From Neocallimastix lanati (nom. inval.) (Eukaryota > Neocallimastigomycota > Neocallimastigomycetes > Neocallimastigales > Neocallimastigaceae), in the NCBI GenBank assembly GCA_016946835.1, contig JACVTC010000042.1, positions 1,222,501 through 1,286,500 on the forward strand: a stretch of DNA of 64,000 bases, given 5' to 3'. The notes beneath the pieces were generated by a model, which saw only the letters and a list, made by a program, of their open reading frames with translations, had not been told where the DNA came from and did no database searches. Positions 9,662 to 22,025 of this stretch are shown piece by piece (position 1 is the stretch's first letter; the number at the start of each line of letters is the position of its first letter). Position numbers and translations under genes: made by a program.

Positions 9662-10954
9662 ATGTTAAGGTAAGTTTATTTTTATATACATCATAAATGA
9701 AATATTAAGAATATATATTTAAAATATTTAAAAAAAAAAAAAAAAGGATATTTATTCATTTATTTTTATATATTTAAATATATATATTTATTTATTTATT
9801 AAAATTAAGATATAAATATCAAATTACACCAGAATATAAAACTATTTTTGAAAGAAAAGTTAGAAAATTAAGAAATTTAAATGACATGAAACGGACGATT
9901 ACAAATAATAAAATTTCAATATCAAGAAATAATTTATTAAATGATGCATTTGATTCTATTATGAATCTCTCAATAATTGAATTAAAGAGAACTTTAAGAA
10001 TTTCATACATTGGAGAAGAAGGAACTGATGCAGGAGGTTTATTAAGGTAATAAAATAATTCAATTGTTATAATAAACATAATAAATAAAAAAAAAAATAA
10101 AATTATTATTATATATTAATTAAAGATAATATAAACATTTTATAATTATAAAATTAATTCTTAATTTTTTTTTTTTTTATTTACAACCTAAATATTAGAG
10201 ATTTCTTTTATCAACTATCTAAAGAAATTGGAAATCCAAACTATTTACTTTTTAAATATCATAATAAAAATTCTTATGAATTAGAAATAAATCCAAAATC
10301 AGATATGGCAGATCCTCAATATATGAGATACTTTTTTTTTCTTTTTTATAATATAAAATTTTTAAATTTAAAAGTTTTTAATTGCAGGTATAAATGAAAT
10401 TAATGTAAATGACTGGAAGGATAATACTGTATATGAAGGTTACACTTTATATGATCCTACGATTACTTACTTCTGGATGGTAATGATTTGAATTTAATAT
10501 TTAAATTTTAAATAAATAAAAAATTATTTTTACTAATAAATAAAAAAAAAAAATATTAAAAATAAAAATAAAAAAATATAAAAAAAAAAAAATTATAAAA
10601 AAATAAATATATATATATATAAAATAAATAAATAAATTTATAAATAAATAATAAATTTATAAATAAATAATAAATTAACAAATTTAATAAAAAAAAAAAA
10701 AAAAAAAAATAGTTTGTTAATGAACTTAGTAAGGAAGAAAAATCTTTATTACTTATTTTTGCTACAGGAACTTCACAAATTCCTGCTACTGGTTTTAAGG
10801 ATCTTCAAGGCAATGGTGAAATTGAATGTTTTAAAATTAAAAGAGTGGGAAATGAAAAAGATTTACCAGTTAGTCATACCTGGTAAAATGTTGATAATAA
10901 TTTTACACATAAATATAGATTAGAAAATAAAGTTTTGTTTTATTTATTTTTTTT

Positions 10955-11005
<51 letters not shown>

Positions 11006-11200
11006 ATCTATAATTAATTTTATTATTATTTAAATGGACTAAATATATAACTAAATATATTTATGTATTCTATAAATCAAATTATTTTTTATTTTAGTTT
11101 TAATCGTATTGATTTACCTCCATATTCTTCTTATACCATGTTAAAACAAAAAATGATGAAAGCAACCACTGAAGGAATAACAGGTTTCCAATTATCATAA
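9662..11200 (+). pseudogene. HECT-domain E3 ubiquitin ligase, C-terminal gene with internal deletion
   Basis: Exons that fit HECT consensus: a mini-exon 9662-9669 (M-L-R), 9810-10046 (ends G-E-E-G-T-D-A-G-G-L-L), 10199 to about 10325 (D-F-F-Y-Q-L-S-K-E-I, I-N-P-K-S-D), 10388-10479 (G-I-N-E-I-N-V-N-D-W), 10713-10882 (I-F-A-T-G-T-S-Q-I-P) and 11098-11200 (F-N-R-I-D-L-P-P-Y). Introns follow GT-AG. The catalytic Cys of the H-T-C-F motif exists only after splicing: TG ends one exon at 10882 and T opens the next at 11098. HECT ligases accept ubiquitin on this Cys and pass it to substrates. Roughly 100-150 residues of the N-lobe (the E2-binding part) are missing between Y-M-R-Y-F and G-I-N-E, with no splice donor there. 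No N-terminal substrate domain is visible. Likely inactive, or an assembly collapse. Confidence 0.75.
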
Positions 11201-11838
11201 TGAAATATTATAATTAATAGTGATCATACTACTATTTTTTAATTATAAAAATAAATCCAATAATAATAACAATATAAATAACAACAATAATAACAATATA
11301 ACGCAACAATAACAACAATATAACAACAAAAATAATAATTAAAAATAACAATAAACCATTACAATAACAATAATAAATAAATAAATTAATAATAAATAAT
11401 AAATAATAAATAGTTAATAATTAATAATTTATAATGAATAAATAATTATTTATTAAAAAATATTAATAATAATAATGTTTATTAATATTATTAATAAAAA
11501 TATTTATAATTTATTATTTCTTAAATTAATTGATTAAATAAAAAAAAAAAAAAAGTGATTATAAATAATATGATTATTATTGATTTTATAGTAATCATTT
11601 TATTTTATACCTAATTCATTATAAAAAATCATAGTATTAAGCAATATTCAAATTAGTATAAATAAAAATTCATTATTACAGAATATAAAAAATTTATTAA
11701 AAATAAAAATAACTCTTTATTATCAATTATTTTAGATATTCCAATAACAATTTTTTTTTAATTATTAATTATAAATGTAATATAAAATGTATCATACTAA
11801 TTATATTATTATAAACAAATATTTACTGTAATGTTGTT

Positions 11839-11878
<40 letters not shown>

Positions 11879-12610
11879 TATATAATAATTTTTATATTTA
11901 AATTTAATTTCGCTTGATGTCAATAATCTATTCAATAAATTTAATATAAAGTTTAATAATTTTTAATTTTTATTCAATATCTAAAAAAAGACTATTTAAT
12001 TTTTTTTAAAAAAATTTTTTATTTCTATTACCATTAATATAATATAATATAATATCTAAATATTAAAAGATTTATAAATTTAAAAATTATTATCTAATAG
12101 ATATATATATGTTTGTATATATTTGATAATTTTTTTATAGTTATAACTTTTTTTTTATTTTTTTTTTAATTTGTAATAAATACTATTAAATATCTGTTAA
12201 ATAATGATAAAAAAAAATTACTTTATATATGATTTCTTTTTTTAAGTTTAATAGTTTTGTATTTTAGGTTATAATTGCAATTGAACTCTCACTTATATAT
12301 ATATATTTAAAAAAGTATCCATATGAGAGTTTTATCTTTTTTAAGTTTTATTATTATTATTATTTTTTTTTTTGTTAAGGATAAAATTTAGTATCCAAAA
12401 AAAAAAAAAAAAAAAAAAACTAGTTTTTGAAATTTTATTATTAATATTTTTAATAATAAAATTATACTGTTTGTGTTTCATTTACTTATAAAAAATTTCC
12501 AAATATAAAAAAAAAAAAAACTTTAATTATATATATGCATGTACATTTTATAATAATTTGATAATTAAAAGTACTTTATAAAAATTTCTTGGTAAAGGAT
12601 AAATAGAAAA
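11201..12610. other. Intergenic AT-rich stretch
   Basis: It holds AACAATAATAAC-type simple sequence (11255-11360), (AAT)n at about 11835-11870, and poly-A/T runs. No gene is seen. Confidence 0.5.
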
Positions 12611-13101
12611 TTTTAATTTTTAAAAAGCCATGTTGGTCCAGTCGGTTAGGACGATACAGGTCACTGTAGAGGGCGGGGTTCGAATCCTCGGCATGGCACC
12701 AAATAATCGGATGAGGTTTCTATCCTGGGATATCATGAGACCACACGTGATGTTCATAAGGCTTTCCCTCAGATGATTATTTCACCCATCCCTGATACTA
12801 CGCTTTGAATTGAAGCATAGACCTTGATGATTGTAAAATTTCCAATCGCCAATGATTACACCCACTAGGGAGGAGTTAATGGTTCCGTTCTGATGCTCGT
12901 GGTCATTAGAGATATATGTAGGAACGTTAGGAATGCATCTCCGGGCAGTGTGTAACGACGATTGAGAGCGGCGAAGCTGATACAGTATGCCAATAACTCA
13001 TCACCTTACAGTTAATTAATAACTGTATGGCCATATGGGAGATGGGTACCCATATGTGCAAGTCTATGTTTTTTTTTTTTTTTTTTTTTAATTTTTAAAA
13101 A
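12611..13101 (+). repeat. 16-bp target-site duplication around SINE copy 2
   Basis: TTTTAATTTTTAAAAA occurs at 12611-12626 directly before the SINE and at 13086-13101 after its T-tail. The sequence is simple, but the abutment on both sides is exact. Confidence 0.75.
12627..13085 (+). mobile_element. tRNA-derived SINE, full-length copy 2, with oligo-T tail
   Basis: It is aligned base-for-base with copy 1 over about 442 bases with only a few substitutions (for example GATGTTCATAAGG versus GATGTCCATAAGG). Box A is at 12634-12645 and box B at 12677-12687, both intact. The body ends AAGTCTATG at 13068, followed by about 17 T before the right target-site duplication. The T-run would serve as a Pol III terminator and suggests a transcript ending in U rather than poly-A. 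Same orientation as copy 1. Confidence 0.85.
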
Positions 13102-13203
13102 TTATAAAATTTTTTTTTCTATATAAAAGATATTCTTTAAAGTTTATGTAAATCCATGTTGATCTATTAATAATCAAAGGAAAATTTTGAATTATTTTGT
13201 ATG

Positions 13204-13440
13204 TAAATAAAGTTAAATAAACAAATGAATAAATAAATAAATAAACAATTAAATAAATAAATAAACAAATGAATAAATAAATAAACAAATGAATAAATAA
13301 ATAAACAATTAAATAAATAAATAAATAAATAAACAATTAAATAAATAAATAAACAATTAAATAAATAAATAAACAATTAAATAAATAAATAAATAAACAA
13401 ATGAATAAATAAATAAACAAATAAATAAATAAATAAATAA
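13204..13440. repeat. AAAT tetranucleotide array with interspersed ACAAATGA and ACAATTAA variants
   Basis: (AAAT)n is interrupted at regular intervals by AAACAAATGAAT and AAACAATTAAAT variants, giving a compound minisatellite of about 24-28-base units. Confidence 0.85.
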
Positions 13441-13554
13441 TATATAAAAGTAAAAATTTCAATTATTAGTGAAAGCATGATTAAAACAAACTTTAAAAAT
13501 ATAAATATAAATAACAATAAATAAATGAAAACAATGCTTACAATATGTATGATT

Positions 13555-13700
13555 TATTAAAATAAAAGCCACAATATAAAAATAGGCCACATATAATATT
13601 AGTATAAATAAAGTAAAAAATTCATGTATTACTAAATCTTTGTAATGACACAGCCCCTTTGTTAATTAACATAATAAAATAAAATATATTAAAATAATAA
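13555..13700. repeat. Relic of the GCCACA/GTGGC inverted-repeat family
   Basis: AAGCCACAATATAAAAATAGGCCACATATAATATTAG resembles in pieces the subterminal part of elements A and B (GTGGCTTATT, AGGCCACATTTATT). Neither end is complete, so it is a fragment at best. Confidence 0.3.
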
Positions 13701-13726
13701 ACCTTATATAAACCATATTTTCAATA

Positions 13727-13891
13727 ATGAGTATGAATATTAACGACAAAGTCTAAATTGATAGGGTAGGGGTTCACCGCCTGTTGGAAAATCTAATAAC
13801 CAAATCAAGTGATGGCACCAATAATGGAGGTGTCTTTGAGGAATAAGGAATATTGGAAGCCATTTGCGTCTTCTCTACTTTACTTTTATAA
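13727..13891 (+). pseudogene. Unrecognised coding remnant with two in-frame TAA codons
   Basis: The frame from ATG 13727 to TAA 13891 has gene-like composition, far from its AT-rich surroundings. It contains V-G-V-H-R-L-L-E-N-L-I-T-K-S-S-D-G, N-N-G-G-V-F-E-E and G-I-L-E-A-I-C-V-F-S. TAA interrupts it after codons 9 and 39, both one C-to-T step from CAA. An exon of a larger spliced gene is possible. I do not recognise a family. Confidence 0.3.
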
Positions 13892-13904
13892 TTTTTTTTT
13901 TAAT

Positions 13905-13913
13905 TTTATATAT

Positions 13914-13960
<47 letters not shown>

Positions 13961-13970
13961 TTTTTCACTT
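13905..13970. repeat. TTTA tetranucleotide array
   Basis: An uninterrupted (TTTA)n run of about 50 bases. A complementary AAAT array lies at 14161-14212. Confidence 0.9.
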
Positions 13971-14164
13971 TATTCTATTGATGTATTTCTATATATATAT
14001 TCATGTACATAAAAATACATTAATGTATTTTTCATGTAATTTTTTAATTTTCATGTAATTTTTAAAGTTCTTAAAGTTTTGAAAATTTAATATTGTTTTT
14101 TTTCACATAGTCTTAAAAAAAAAAAAAAAAAGATATTTAAAAAACCTAAAAATAATATATAAAA

Positions 14165-14211
<47 letters not shown>

Positions 14212-15346
14212 ATTCTTCAAACTATCATTAAAAAAAATTTTTTTTTTCTTCTTAAAATTTTAATTTTATTTATTTTAAAACTAATAATATATAAATTATT
14301 TTATTTATTTATAATTAAATGTTAACAAAGATTTTGAAATTTTAAATAAATACATAAATAAAAAAAAAGAAATATATTGATATATATAAAAATTAAATAG
14401 ATGGATCTCCTTCGTAAAATGTAATTCTTATATTCATTATCTTCATCATGTTTTTTATTAAATTTAAAAAAAGTCTATTATATTTGGTTAAAACAACATA
14501 TTATTTATGATATCATAGTATAATTCAATGAAATTTCATTTTACAATATTATATAGTAAAAAATTTATTTTATATATAATGTTTAAAAAATATAATTATT
14601 TAATCCTTTTTTATTTTTCAAAAGTATCAAATAATGATTTTTCATCTAAACTTTATTTTTATATTTATTCGTATTTCATACACCCCTTAACATTTCACTC
14701 AATTTTTCATTTCCATTTTACATTTTTATAAAATATCAGTTGTATTAATAAAGAATTAACAATAATCCTTTATTTGTTTAATCTATATTTTATTTATAGT
14801 TTACTGCTCATGTCCCTTTAAATAACTTTATTTATAGAATAGGAATATAAATTATAAAATTATGATGGTGAAAGATCATTTTTATACAAGCCATCATGTA
14901 TCAAAGTAGCCTTTCACTACTATTATTTCTTTCATTTCATTTACCAAAGATTTATGTCCTTGTCCTGTTTCTTTGTTTTTTATTTTTATTTTAAATTTTT
15001 TTTCTTATTTTTATAATTCTAAGTTTTAAATGCATTTAAAAAAAGGGAACAAAAGAATTTTTTTGGTAGTACCGAAAAACCTAAAAATTATAATAAAAAA
15101 ACTAATAAAAAGTTGTAATGTTTTTCAGAATAAAATATTAAGTAATTATTAAATAAATATTAGATAAATAATAAATAGAAAATAAACAATTAGTAAAAAA
15201 AAGAGAACTAGTTGTTCAAATACAAAATAATAATAATAATAATAATAAAGGATATTTTTAAATTAATATAAATAAATAATTATATTTTTTATAATTTATA
15301 TTAATAGGTTTTGTTTATTATCATTAACTATTTTAAAATATCTTTT

Positions 15347-15384
<38 letters not shown>

Positions 15385-15890
15385 TTTCTTTGAAAATAAA
15401 ATATTTTTGATGTTATTATTATATAAATTATTATTCTTAAAAAAAAAATTCTGATTATTACTATAATTATTATTATTATTATTATTATTATTATTGTTTT
15501 CTATAATAATAAAAAATTAATATATTATTAAATATATATAATATATATATATTTATATTATATTTATTTATATATACCAACTTTTACATTTATATCTTAA
15601 AAATAAAATATACCTTAATTATAATATATAAAATAAAATTATATAAATTTTTTTTTTAAAGTGAATAAAAATTATAATAATAATAATGATACATAAAAAA
15701 AGAAAAAAGAGAGAGATGAATAAAAAAAAAGAAAGTAATATTTATATAATATAATATTTATATAGGTAGATTTACATTTAAAAATACAAAAAAAAAAAAA
15801 AAAGCAGTAATAATATTTGAAATTAAAAAAAAGGTAGAAATAATATTTGAAATTAATATTACAGCCTTTTTTTTTTTTTTTTTTTTTTTT

Positions 15891-15937
<47 letters not shown>

Positions 15938-16339
15938 TTTTAGTATTCTTTAATTATAAAAAATAAAAAAAAAAAAAAAAAATGGTCAATTAATTTTTAT
16001 TATTATTTTATTAAAAAAAAAAAAAAAAAAAAAAATCTATTTATTCACCATTCAGTAATATTCAGTAATATATAATATTATATTACATAAACATATAAAA
16101 AAAAAAAATAATTATTAATTAAAACCTTATATATACTATTTATTTATTTTTATTTTTTTTAAACAATATAAAAAGAGTGAAAGTCCTTGAAAAAAATTTA
16201 TTAATAAAATGAATCAAATAATACTAAAAAAAAAAAAAATAAAATAAAATAAATAAAACCATTTTTATAAAACATTTTTTTTATTATAATTTATATTTAC
16301 CTATCTATTATTAATTATAATAATTATTATTATATTGAA
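13971..16339. other. Gene-free AT-rich stretch
   Basis: It holds (AAAT)n at 14161-14212, (TA)n at about 15352-15379, (ATT)n at about 15470-15496, (TTTA)n at about 15891-15940 and many homopolymers. Sequence at 14860-14960 is slightly GC-richer (GATGGTGAAAGATCA...) but has no supported open frame. Confidence 0.45.
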
Positions 16340-18740
16340 ATGTTACATTATAAATGTAAAGAAGAAGATATAATAAATATTCCATATTTGGTTAATGAGA
16401 TTGAAAATGACGAAAAAGACCATATTGAAAAAAAAATACGAAAATAAAAATTAGACAATTATTTAAGATAAGATATAGTATAAAGTATAAAGGAATATCT
16501 GGTTATGAAAATAGAGATATAAAAGAAATCCCTAAAGAACTAATAAATAGTCCAAAAAAAAAGTATGACATTCATGAATGAGGGTATATACTCTTCTATG
16601 AATAATTTAATGAATATGCTTCTTTATGTATAATTGATAATTTCAAGTATTTATATTTATAAATATGATTTCCCTGGTGAAAATTCGATTTTACAAATTG
16701 GATATAGAAACCTTGATGAATTAACGAGTAATATAACCAACATTTTTTATATCCATTCTAAAACTATAATAAATCAGTCAAATAACATGAAATTTTCATC
16801 CAATTTTTATTTAAATGAAACTTATTAAAATCATTATTTATTAAGTATTGATGATGATGTAGTAAAAAGTAAAAATATTACAGGAAGTAATGATGCTATT
16901 GATAGTGAAAAAAAAAAAAAAATGAGCAATAGTCAGTACACAAAAAATTTCTATAAAAAATGTCAGTATTAGGAATTGGTCACCTTTTTTTTGTAATTTG
17001 TTCAATTTTACATATAAATCTTTTAAAGAGGTAAATTATTTAATCCATTGAATATATTACTCTACTTATTTATTTATACATAATATTATATAAAGAAAAA
17101 AAAAAAAAAAAAAAAAAGTTAATAATAATTATTTTTCCTCTTTCTTTCTTTCTTATATATAATATATTAAATTAATTATTATTGTCATTATTCTTAAAAA
17201 AAAAAAAAAGTAAGATTGCCAAAGACATTATTTATAATAAATTTGATTTATAAAACAGTCATAGTTAACATTTTTCTTATTGATGTTCTTCCCAAAATAT
17301 GAATTTTTTTATTGACAATAAATATTTAAAATTAATTTCAAAAATCGCTTGTATCATTTTGGATGTAATAATTACCATAATGTGTATTTTAATTAGAAAA
17401 AAAAAAAAATCAATTTTTGTCTCTCTATGATGAAAATATCATTAAAACTTCTTACTTTCTGCAAATGTTTTTTATATTGTTGGGGTATTGGATTTACTTT
17501 AGGTATATTTAAATATATTATAATTATTTTATTATATGGTTTTATCTCCAAAATAGATCAATCAGATAATCCAACAAAAATAACTTTTGGTAAAATTTCC
17601 ATTTTAATTGTAATATTATTTCTTTATTACTATTATTACTATAAATATGATTACCACGTTCGTAACGGTATATCAGAATTCGTTAATTATGTTTATCTCA
17701 ATCATAATATTATCAATTATTTAAATTATAAAAAAAAAAAAAGAAAATAAAAGCAAACTCTAATGATGATGAATTTTTTAAGGAGATTTCCAAAGAATTT
17801 AAAGCAATGACAAAAGATCTAGAAATAAATATCTTAGGATTTTTAAAATATTTAATACCATTTAATACAAATTCTAAATTCAGGGTTGTGATATTTAAAG
17901 TTTCCGTTCTTAAAACAATTTTATTTATTTATTTTAGAAAAAATACCTATACTTTTCCTAAAAATTATTTCATGTCTACCAATTACTTTAAAAAATGTTT
18001 ATAAAAAATGGTTTTTATCTTTAATAGATCGTGATATGTCAATAATCATGATATCTGTATTAATTGTTTTATTACCTTTTGGGCCTGCTTATATTATTAT
18101 AGTTTCTATTGAAAAAATAATTAAATTAATAGAAAAAATCCTCATAGATCATTATGACTATATTTTGATATTTATTGGAATGAATAATGAAGATTCTTTT
18201 AGAAATGCAAAAGAATATATGGATGAAGTCATCAATAGACAATAGACAAATAGAAAAAAGTTAAAAGATTTCTTAATTATAATAAATTTATTACCTATTT
18301 TTGTTTTATTTTTGTACAATATTCTTTACTCCTATTATCAATTTACGTTGCATAACTTTATTCAACAAAAGTAAATAAAGATGAATTCAAAACATCCACT
18401 AATGCTAATGTGAATAAATACAATATTTTTATTTATCTGTTTATAATCAGTAGAATTTCTTATAATAATATGATCATTGTTCCAATTTAAGTGAGTATGC
18501 AAGCCTTATTATTCTGTTCACTTGACGATAAAAAAAAGATATATTAATTATGGTCAGGTGAAAGTAGAGGAAGAGGAAGACACTTCATTATTAGATTTTA
18601 ACGAGATAAATTTTAAAAATACTTTAAATAAAATGTATGAAAAATTTAAATAAAATGCGTCTGGTGGTATAATGGATTATTTTTTGTATTGGTTCGGTGA
18701 ATATTTTGGAAAAGAATTACTGACTATCAAAGGATAAAAT
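16340..18740 (+). pseudogene. Frame-broken multi-pass membrane protein, family not identified
   Basis: An ATG at 16340 opens M-L-H-Y-K-C-K-E-E-D-I-I-N-I-P, and reading continues only by changing frame. Pieces include F-K-I-R-Y-S-I-K-Y-K-G (near 16460), a polar Asn/Ser-rich part (16634-16828, with several N-x-S/T sites), a hydrophobic segment near 16965, another at 17340-17400, a long hydrophobic block 17427-17640 (I-G-F-T-L-G-I-F-K), one at 18036-18130 (V-L-I-V-L-L-P-F-G-P-A-Y-I) and an acidic tail near 18560-18730. The series of transmembrane-like segments around a glycosylatable loop indicates a multi-pass membrane protein. A choline-transporter-like family came to mind for 18150-18240 but is not supported well enough to claim. 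At least six frameshifts or stops make it a pseudogene, unless many small introns are hidden in it. Confidence 0.4.
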
Positions 18741-19518
18741 AATACGATAAAAAAAAAATTATTATATAGAGATAAATAGTTAAATATTGAAATAAATACA
18801 TAAATAAATAAATAAATAAATAAATATAGAAATAAAAATTTTTTTTTTTTTTATTTCTATATATTTTTTCATTATAATTATTTATTAATTATTATTATTA
18901 TTTATATATTATTTTTTTATTTATTATTTTTTTATTAACTATTTTTTATTTAATATTTTTTATTTATCTATATTATTTATTATTTATTTATTTGTTTATT
19001 TATTATTTTATTTAAAAGCAACATATTGCGAAATGCACACTTTCCATTTATTTCATAAATAAATAAAAAGTTATATATTTATTACTTTATATATTAATAA
19101 AGAATTATCATTTTTAAATGATTTTTTGTATATTTTTATAGATATATCAAATTTTAAAAATATTTTATTTAATATTAATGAAAGTAATCTTTTATTTTCA
19201 AAGAATACCTTTTATATTGGTTATAATGAGTAAAAACCATTGATATATATAAAAAAAAAAAAATTATTAATTATCATAAAAAAAAACATTTAATTATATT
19301 AATTTTAAAAATATCCTTTAATTTTATTTTATTTTTTTTGTTTTTTTTTTTGTTTTTTTTTTTGTTTTTGGTTTTAAATAACTAGTTCTATTACTAGTGC
19401 TACTTTTCATACTAATTATTTATTTTTTTTTTTTTTTTTATTTTTTTTTATTTTAAAAAAAAAAAAAAAAAAAAAAGTATAAAAAAAAATTAAATGTTTA
19501 TTAATATAGTTTTTAAAA
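18741..19518. other. AT-rich spacer with a MITE end relic
   Basis: Mostly TTATTTATT simple sequence and homopolymers, with TTTTTTTTTTTG repeats near 19335-19370. At 19026-19050, TTGCGAAATGCACACTTTCC resembles the right terminus of element B (CGAAATGCAACTCTTTC). No partner end was found. Confidence 0.4.
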
Positions 19519-19605
19519 GCATAGACTGGTCACATCATGGGTACCCATCTCCCATTATGGCTATACAGTTATTAATTAACTGTAAGGTGATGAAGTTATT
19601 GGCAT
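19519..19605 (-). mobile_element. SINE fragment (3' end only)
   Basis: On the minus strand it matches the last ~85 bases of SINE copies 1 and 2 (complement of CATAGACT..GGGTACCCATCTCCC..TACAGTTATTAATTAACTG). It is diverged and stops where the GTGGTGCGTTTCGG element begins, so it is truncated at its 5' end. Confidence 0.75.
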
Positions 19606-19805
19606 AGAGGGTGGTGCGTTTCGGAATGTAGCTTTAAAACTTTTTACATAAAATTTCATTTTGGAATGTGGCTTATATTATTTTTTATAAAATTTTATTT
19701 ATGAAAAAAATATTTAAAAAATTAAAATAAAATGGCACATATAATTTCTTTGAAAAAATAATTATTAAAAATATTTAAAATGTGATATATTTCAAAAAAA
19801 ATGAT
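19606..19805 (+). mobile_element. Short MULE-related MITE fragment
   Basis: It begins GGGTGGTGCGTTTCGGAATG and includes GGAATGTGGCTTATATTA, the same terminal and subterminal order as element B but about 200 bases long. The CpG in GCGTTTCG is kept here and is TG/CA in copies A and B. The right end is vague. Confidence 0.4.
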
Positions 19806-20034
19806 GATTTACATTCGCCATATTCTGAAAATTTTTATTTATTTATTAATTTATTCATTTATTTATTTAATAATAATATTTAATAATATTTTTTTTTTTA
19901 TACTATTTTTTAATTATAAAGTTTGTTTATTATATGGAAATATAATAATTTACATTAATTTAAAATACTGTAAAAATTATAATAAAATTCATGTTAATAT
20001 ATATGAATATGCTATATCATTTATTTATATTTCT

Positions 20035-20245
20035 TCTATATATTTTATTTTATTCATTCTGTATTTCATATTTATATTTCAACTACATATTTTATTTTAT
20101 TCATTCTGTACTTCATATTTATATTTCAACTACATATTTTATTTTATTCATTCTGTACTTCATATTTATATTTCAACTACATATTTTATTTTATTCATTC
20201 TGTACTTCATATTTATATTTCAACTACATATTTTATTTTATTTTA
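20035..20245. repeat. Tandem minisatellite of about 49 bases
   Basis: Four copies of a unit running TATTTTATTTTATTCATTC, TGTACTTCATATTTATATT, TCAACTACA. The unit is the seed of the larger array to its right. Confidence 0.85.
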
Positions 20246-21660
20246 TTTTATTTTAATTTATTTTATTTTATTCAATCTGTACTTATATTTATGTTTCTAC
20301 TATTTATTTTATTTTATTTTATTTTATTCAATCTGTACTTTATATTCATATTTATATTCATATACTCTAATTTATTTTATTTTATTTTATTTTATTTTAA
20401 TTTATTTTATTTTATTCTATCTATACTTATATTTATGTTTCTACTATTTATTTTTTTTTATTTTATTTTATTTTATTTTATTCAATCTGTACTTTATATT
20501 CATATTTATATTCATATACTACTATTTATTTTATTTTATTTTATTTTATTTTATTTTATTTTATTTTATTTTATTTAATTTTATTTTATTTTATTTTATT
20601 TTATTTTATTTTATTTTATTTTATTTTATTTTATTTTATTTTACTTTATTCAATCTGTACTTAATATTTAATATTATACTATTTATTTTATTTTATTCAA
20701 TCTGTACTTAATATTTAATATTCTACTATTTATTTTATTTTATTCAATCTGTACTTAATATTTAATATTTTACTATTTATTTTATTTTATTTTATTTTAT
20801 TTTATTTTATTTTAATTTATTTTATTTTATTCAATCTGTACTTATATTTATGTTTCTACTATTTATTTTATTTTATTTTATTTTATTCAATCTGTACTTT
20901 ATATTCATATTTATATTCATATACTCTAATTTATTTTATTTTATTTTATTTTATTTTATTTTATTTTATTTTATTTTATTTTATTCTATCTATACTTATA
21001 TTTATGTTTCTACTATTTATTTTTTTTTATTTTATTTTATTTTATTTTATTCAATCTGTACTTTATATTCATATTTATATTCATATACTACTATTTATTT
21101 TATTTTATTTTATTTTATTTTATTTTATTTTATTTTATTTTATTTTATTTTATTTTATTTTATTTTATTTTATTTTATTTTATTTTATTTTATTTTATTT
21201 TATTTTATTTTATTTTATTTTATTTTATTTTATTTTATTTTATTTTATTTTATTTTATTTTATTTTATTTTATTTTATTTTATTTTATTTTATTTTATTT
21301 TATTTTATTTTATTTTATTTTATTTTATTTTATTTTATTTTATTTTATTTTATTTTATTTTATTTTATTTTATTTTATTTTATTTTATTTTATTTTATTT
21401 TATTTTATTTTATTTTATTTTATTTTATTTTATTTTATTCAATCTGTACTTCATATTTATATTTCAACTATTTATTTTATTTAATTTTATATACTTGTAG
21501 TACTTTTATATTATTACATTCAATAATTATTTAATTTTATTTTATTTTATTTTATTCAATTTGTACTTCATATTTATATTTCAACTATTTATTTTATTTT
21601 AATTTGTACTTCATATTTATATTTCCACTATTTATTTTATTTTATTTTATTTTATTTTAT
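20246..21660. repeat. TTTTA satellite with interspersed CAATCTGTACTT units
   Basis: Pentanucleotide (TTTTA)n blocks are broken by a recurring ATTCAATCTGTACTT..ATATTCATATTTATATTC..CTACTATT module. A block of roughly 300 bases (20253-20560) recurs closely at 20800-21100. From about 21095 to 21437 the pentanucleotide array is uninterrupted, nearly 70 copies. It ends in two more diverged modules (21440-21660). It is open in several frames only because it lacks stops; it is not coding. Confidence 0.9.
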
Positions 21661-21992
21661 ATAATTGTACTTCTATATTATTACATTCTATATTTTTTTT
21701 CATTTTATTTTTAAATATTCTTTTTAAAATTCTTATTTCCTTTTTAATATTTTTTTATCTAATATTTTAAATAAATTTTATATAATACAAAAGTCTTTTT
21801 TACTCAGGAGCATTATATTTAACTTGATATGGAAAGATTATTTGGAAATTTAATTATAAATATTAAATTAAAACTTTTTTTTAGTAATACTAATATTAAA
21901 AATAACATTTTTAAACATAAATTTCTATTAAATAATAAATAAATTATTTTAGATATTTATATTATATAAATCTAATAAACTAACAAAAAGAG

Positions 21993-22025
21993 CTTTACTA
22001 TTTTTACAAATAGTAAAGTTTTTTT
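21993..22025 (+). terminator. Perfect 11-bp hairpin followed by T7
   Basis: CTTTACTATTT (21993-22003), loop TTAC, then AAATAGTAAAG (22008-22018) and TTTTTTT. It has the form of an intrinsic terminator. No transcription unit is visible beside it, and in a eukaryote the function is unknown. Confidence 0.35.

Noticed and set aside
13088-13376. Two overlapping minus frames of 69-82 codons
   Set aside because: They read an AAAT tetranucleotide array as Y-L-F-I repeats.
13809-14058. Two overlapping plus frames with Y-L-F-I repeats
   Set aside because: They are caused by the TTTA array. Only the 13727-13891 frame next to it has non-repetitive content.
18036-18245. Choline-transporter-like protein
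   Set aside because: A hydrophobic pattern and one S-F-R-N-A-K-E-like stretch are suggestive, but no other family motif could be placed.
19801-21534. Several open frames of 150-216 codons rich in F-I-L-F-Y
   Set aside because: They translate the TTTTA satellite, which lacks stop codons in several frames at once; there is no protein signal.
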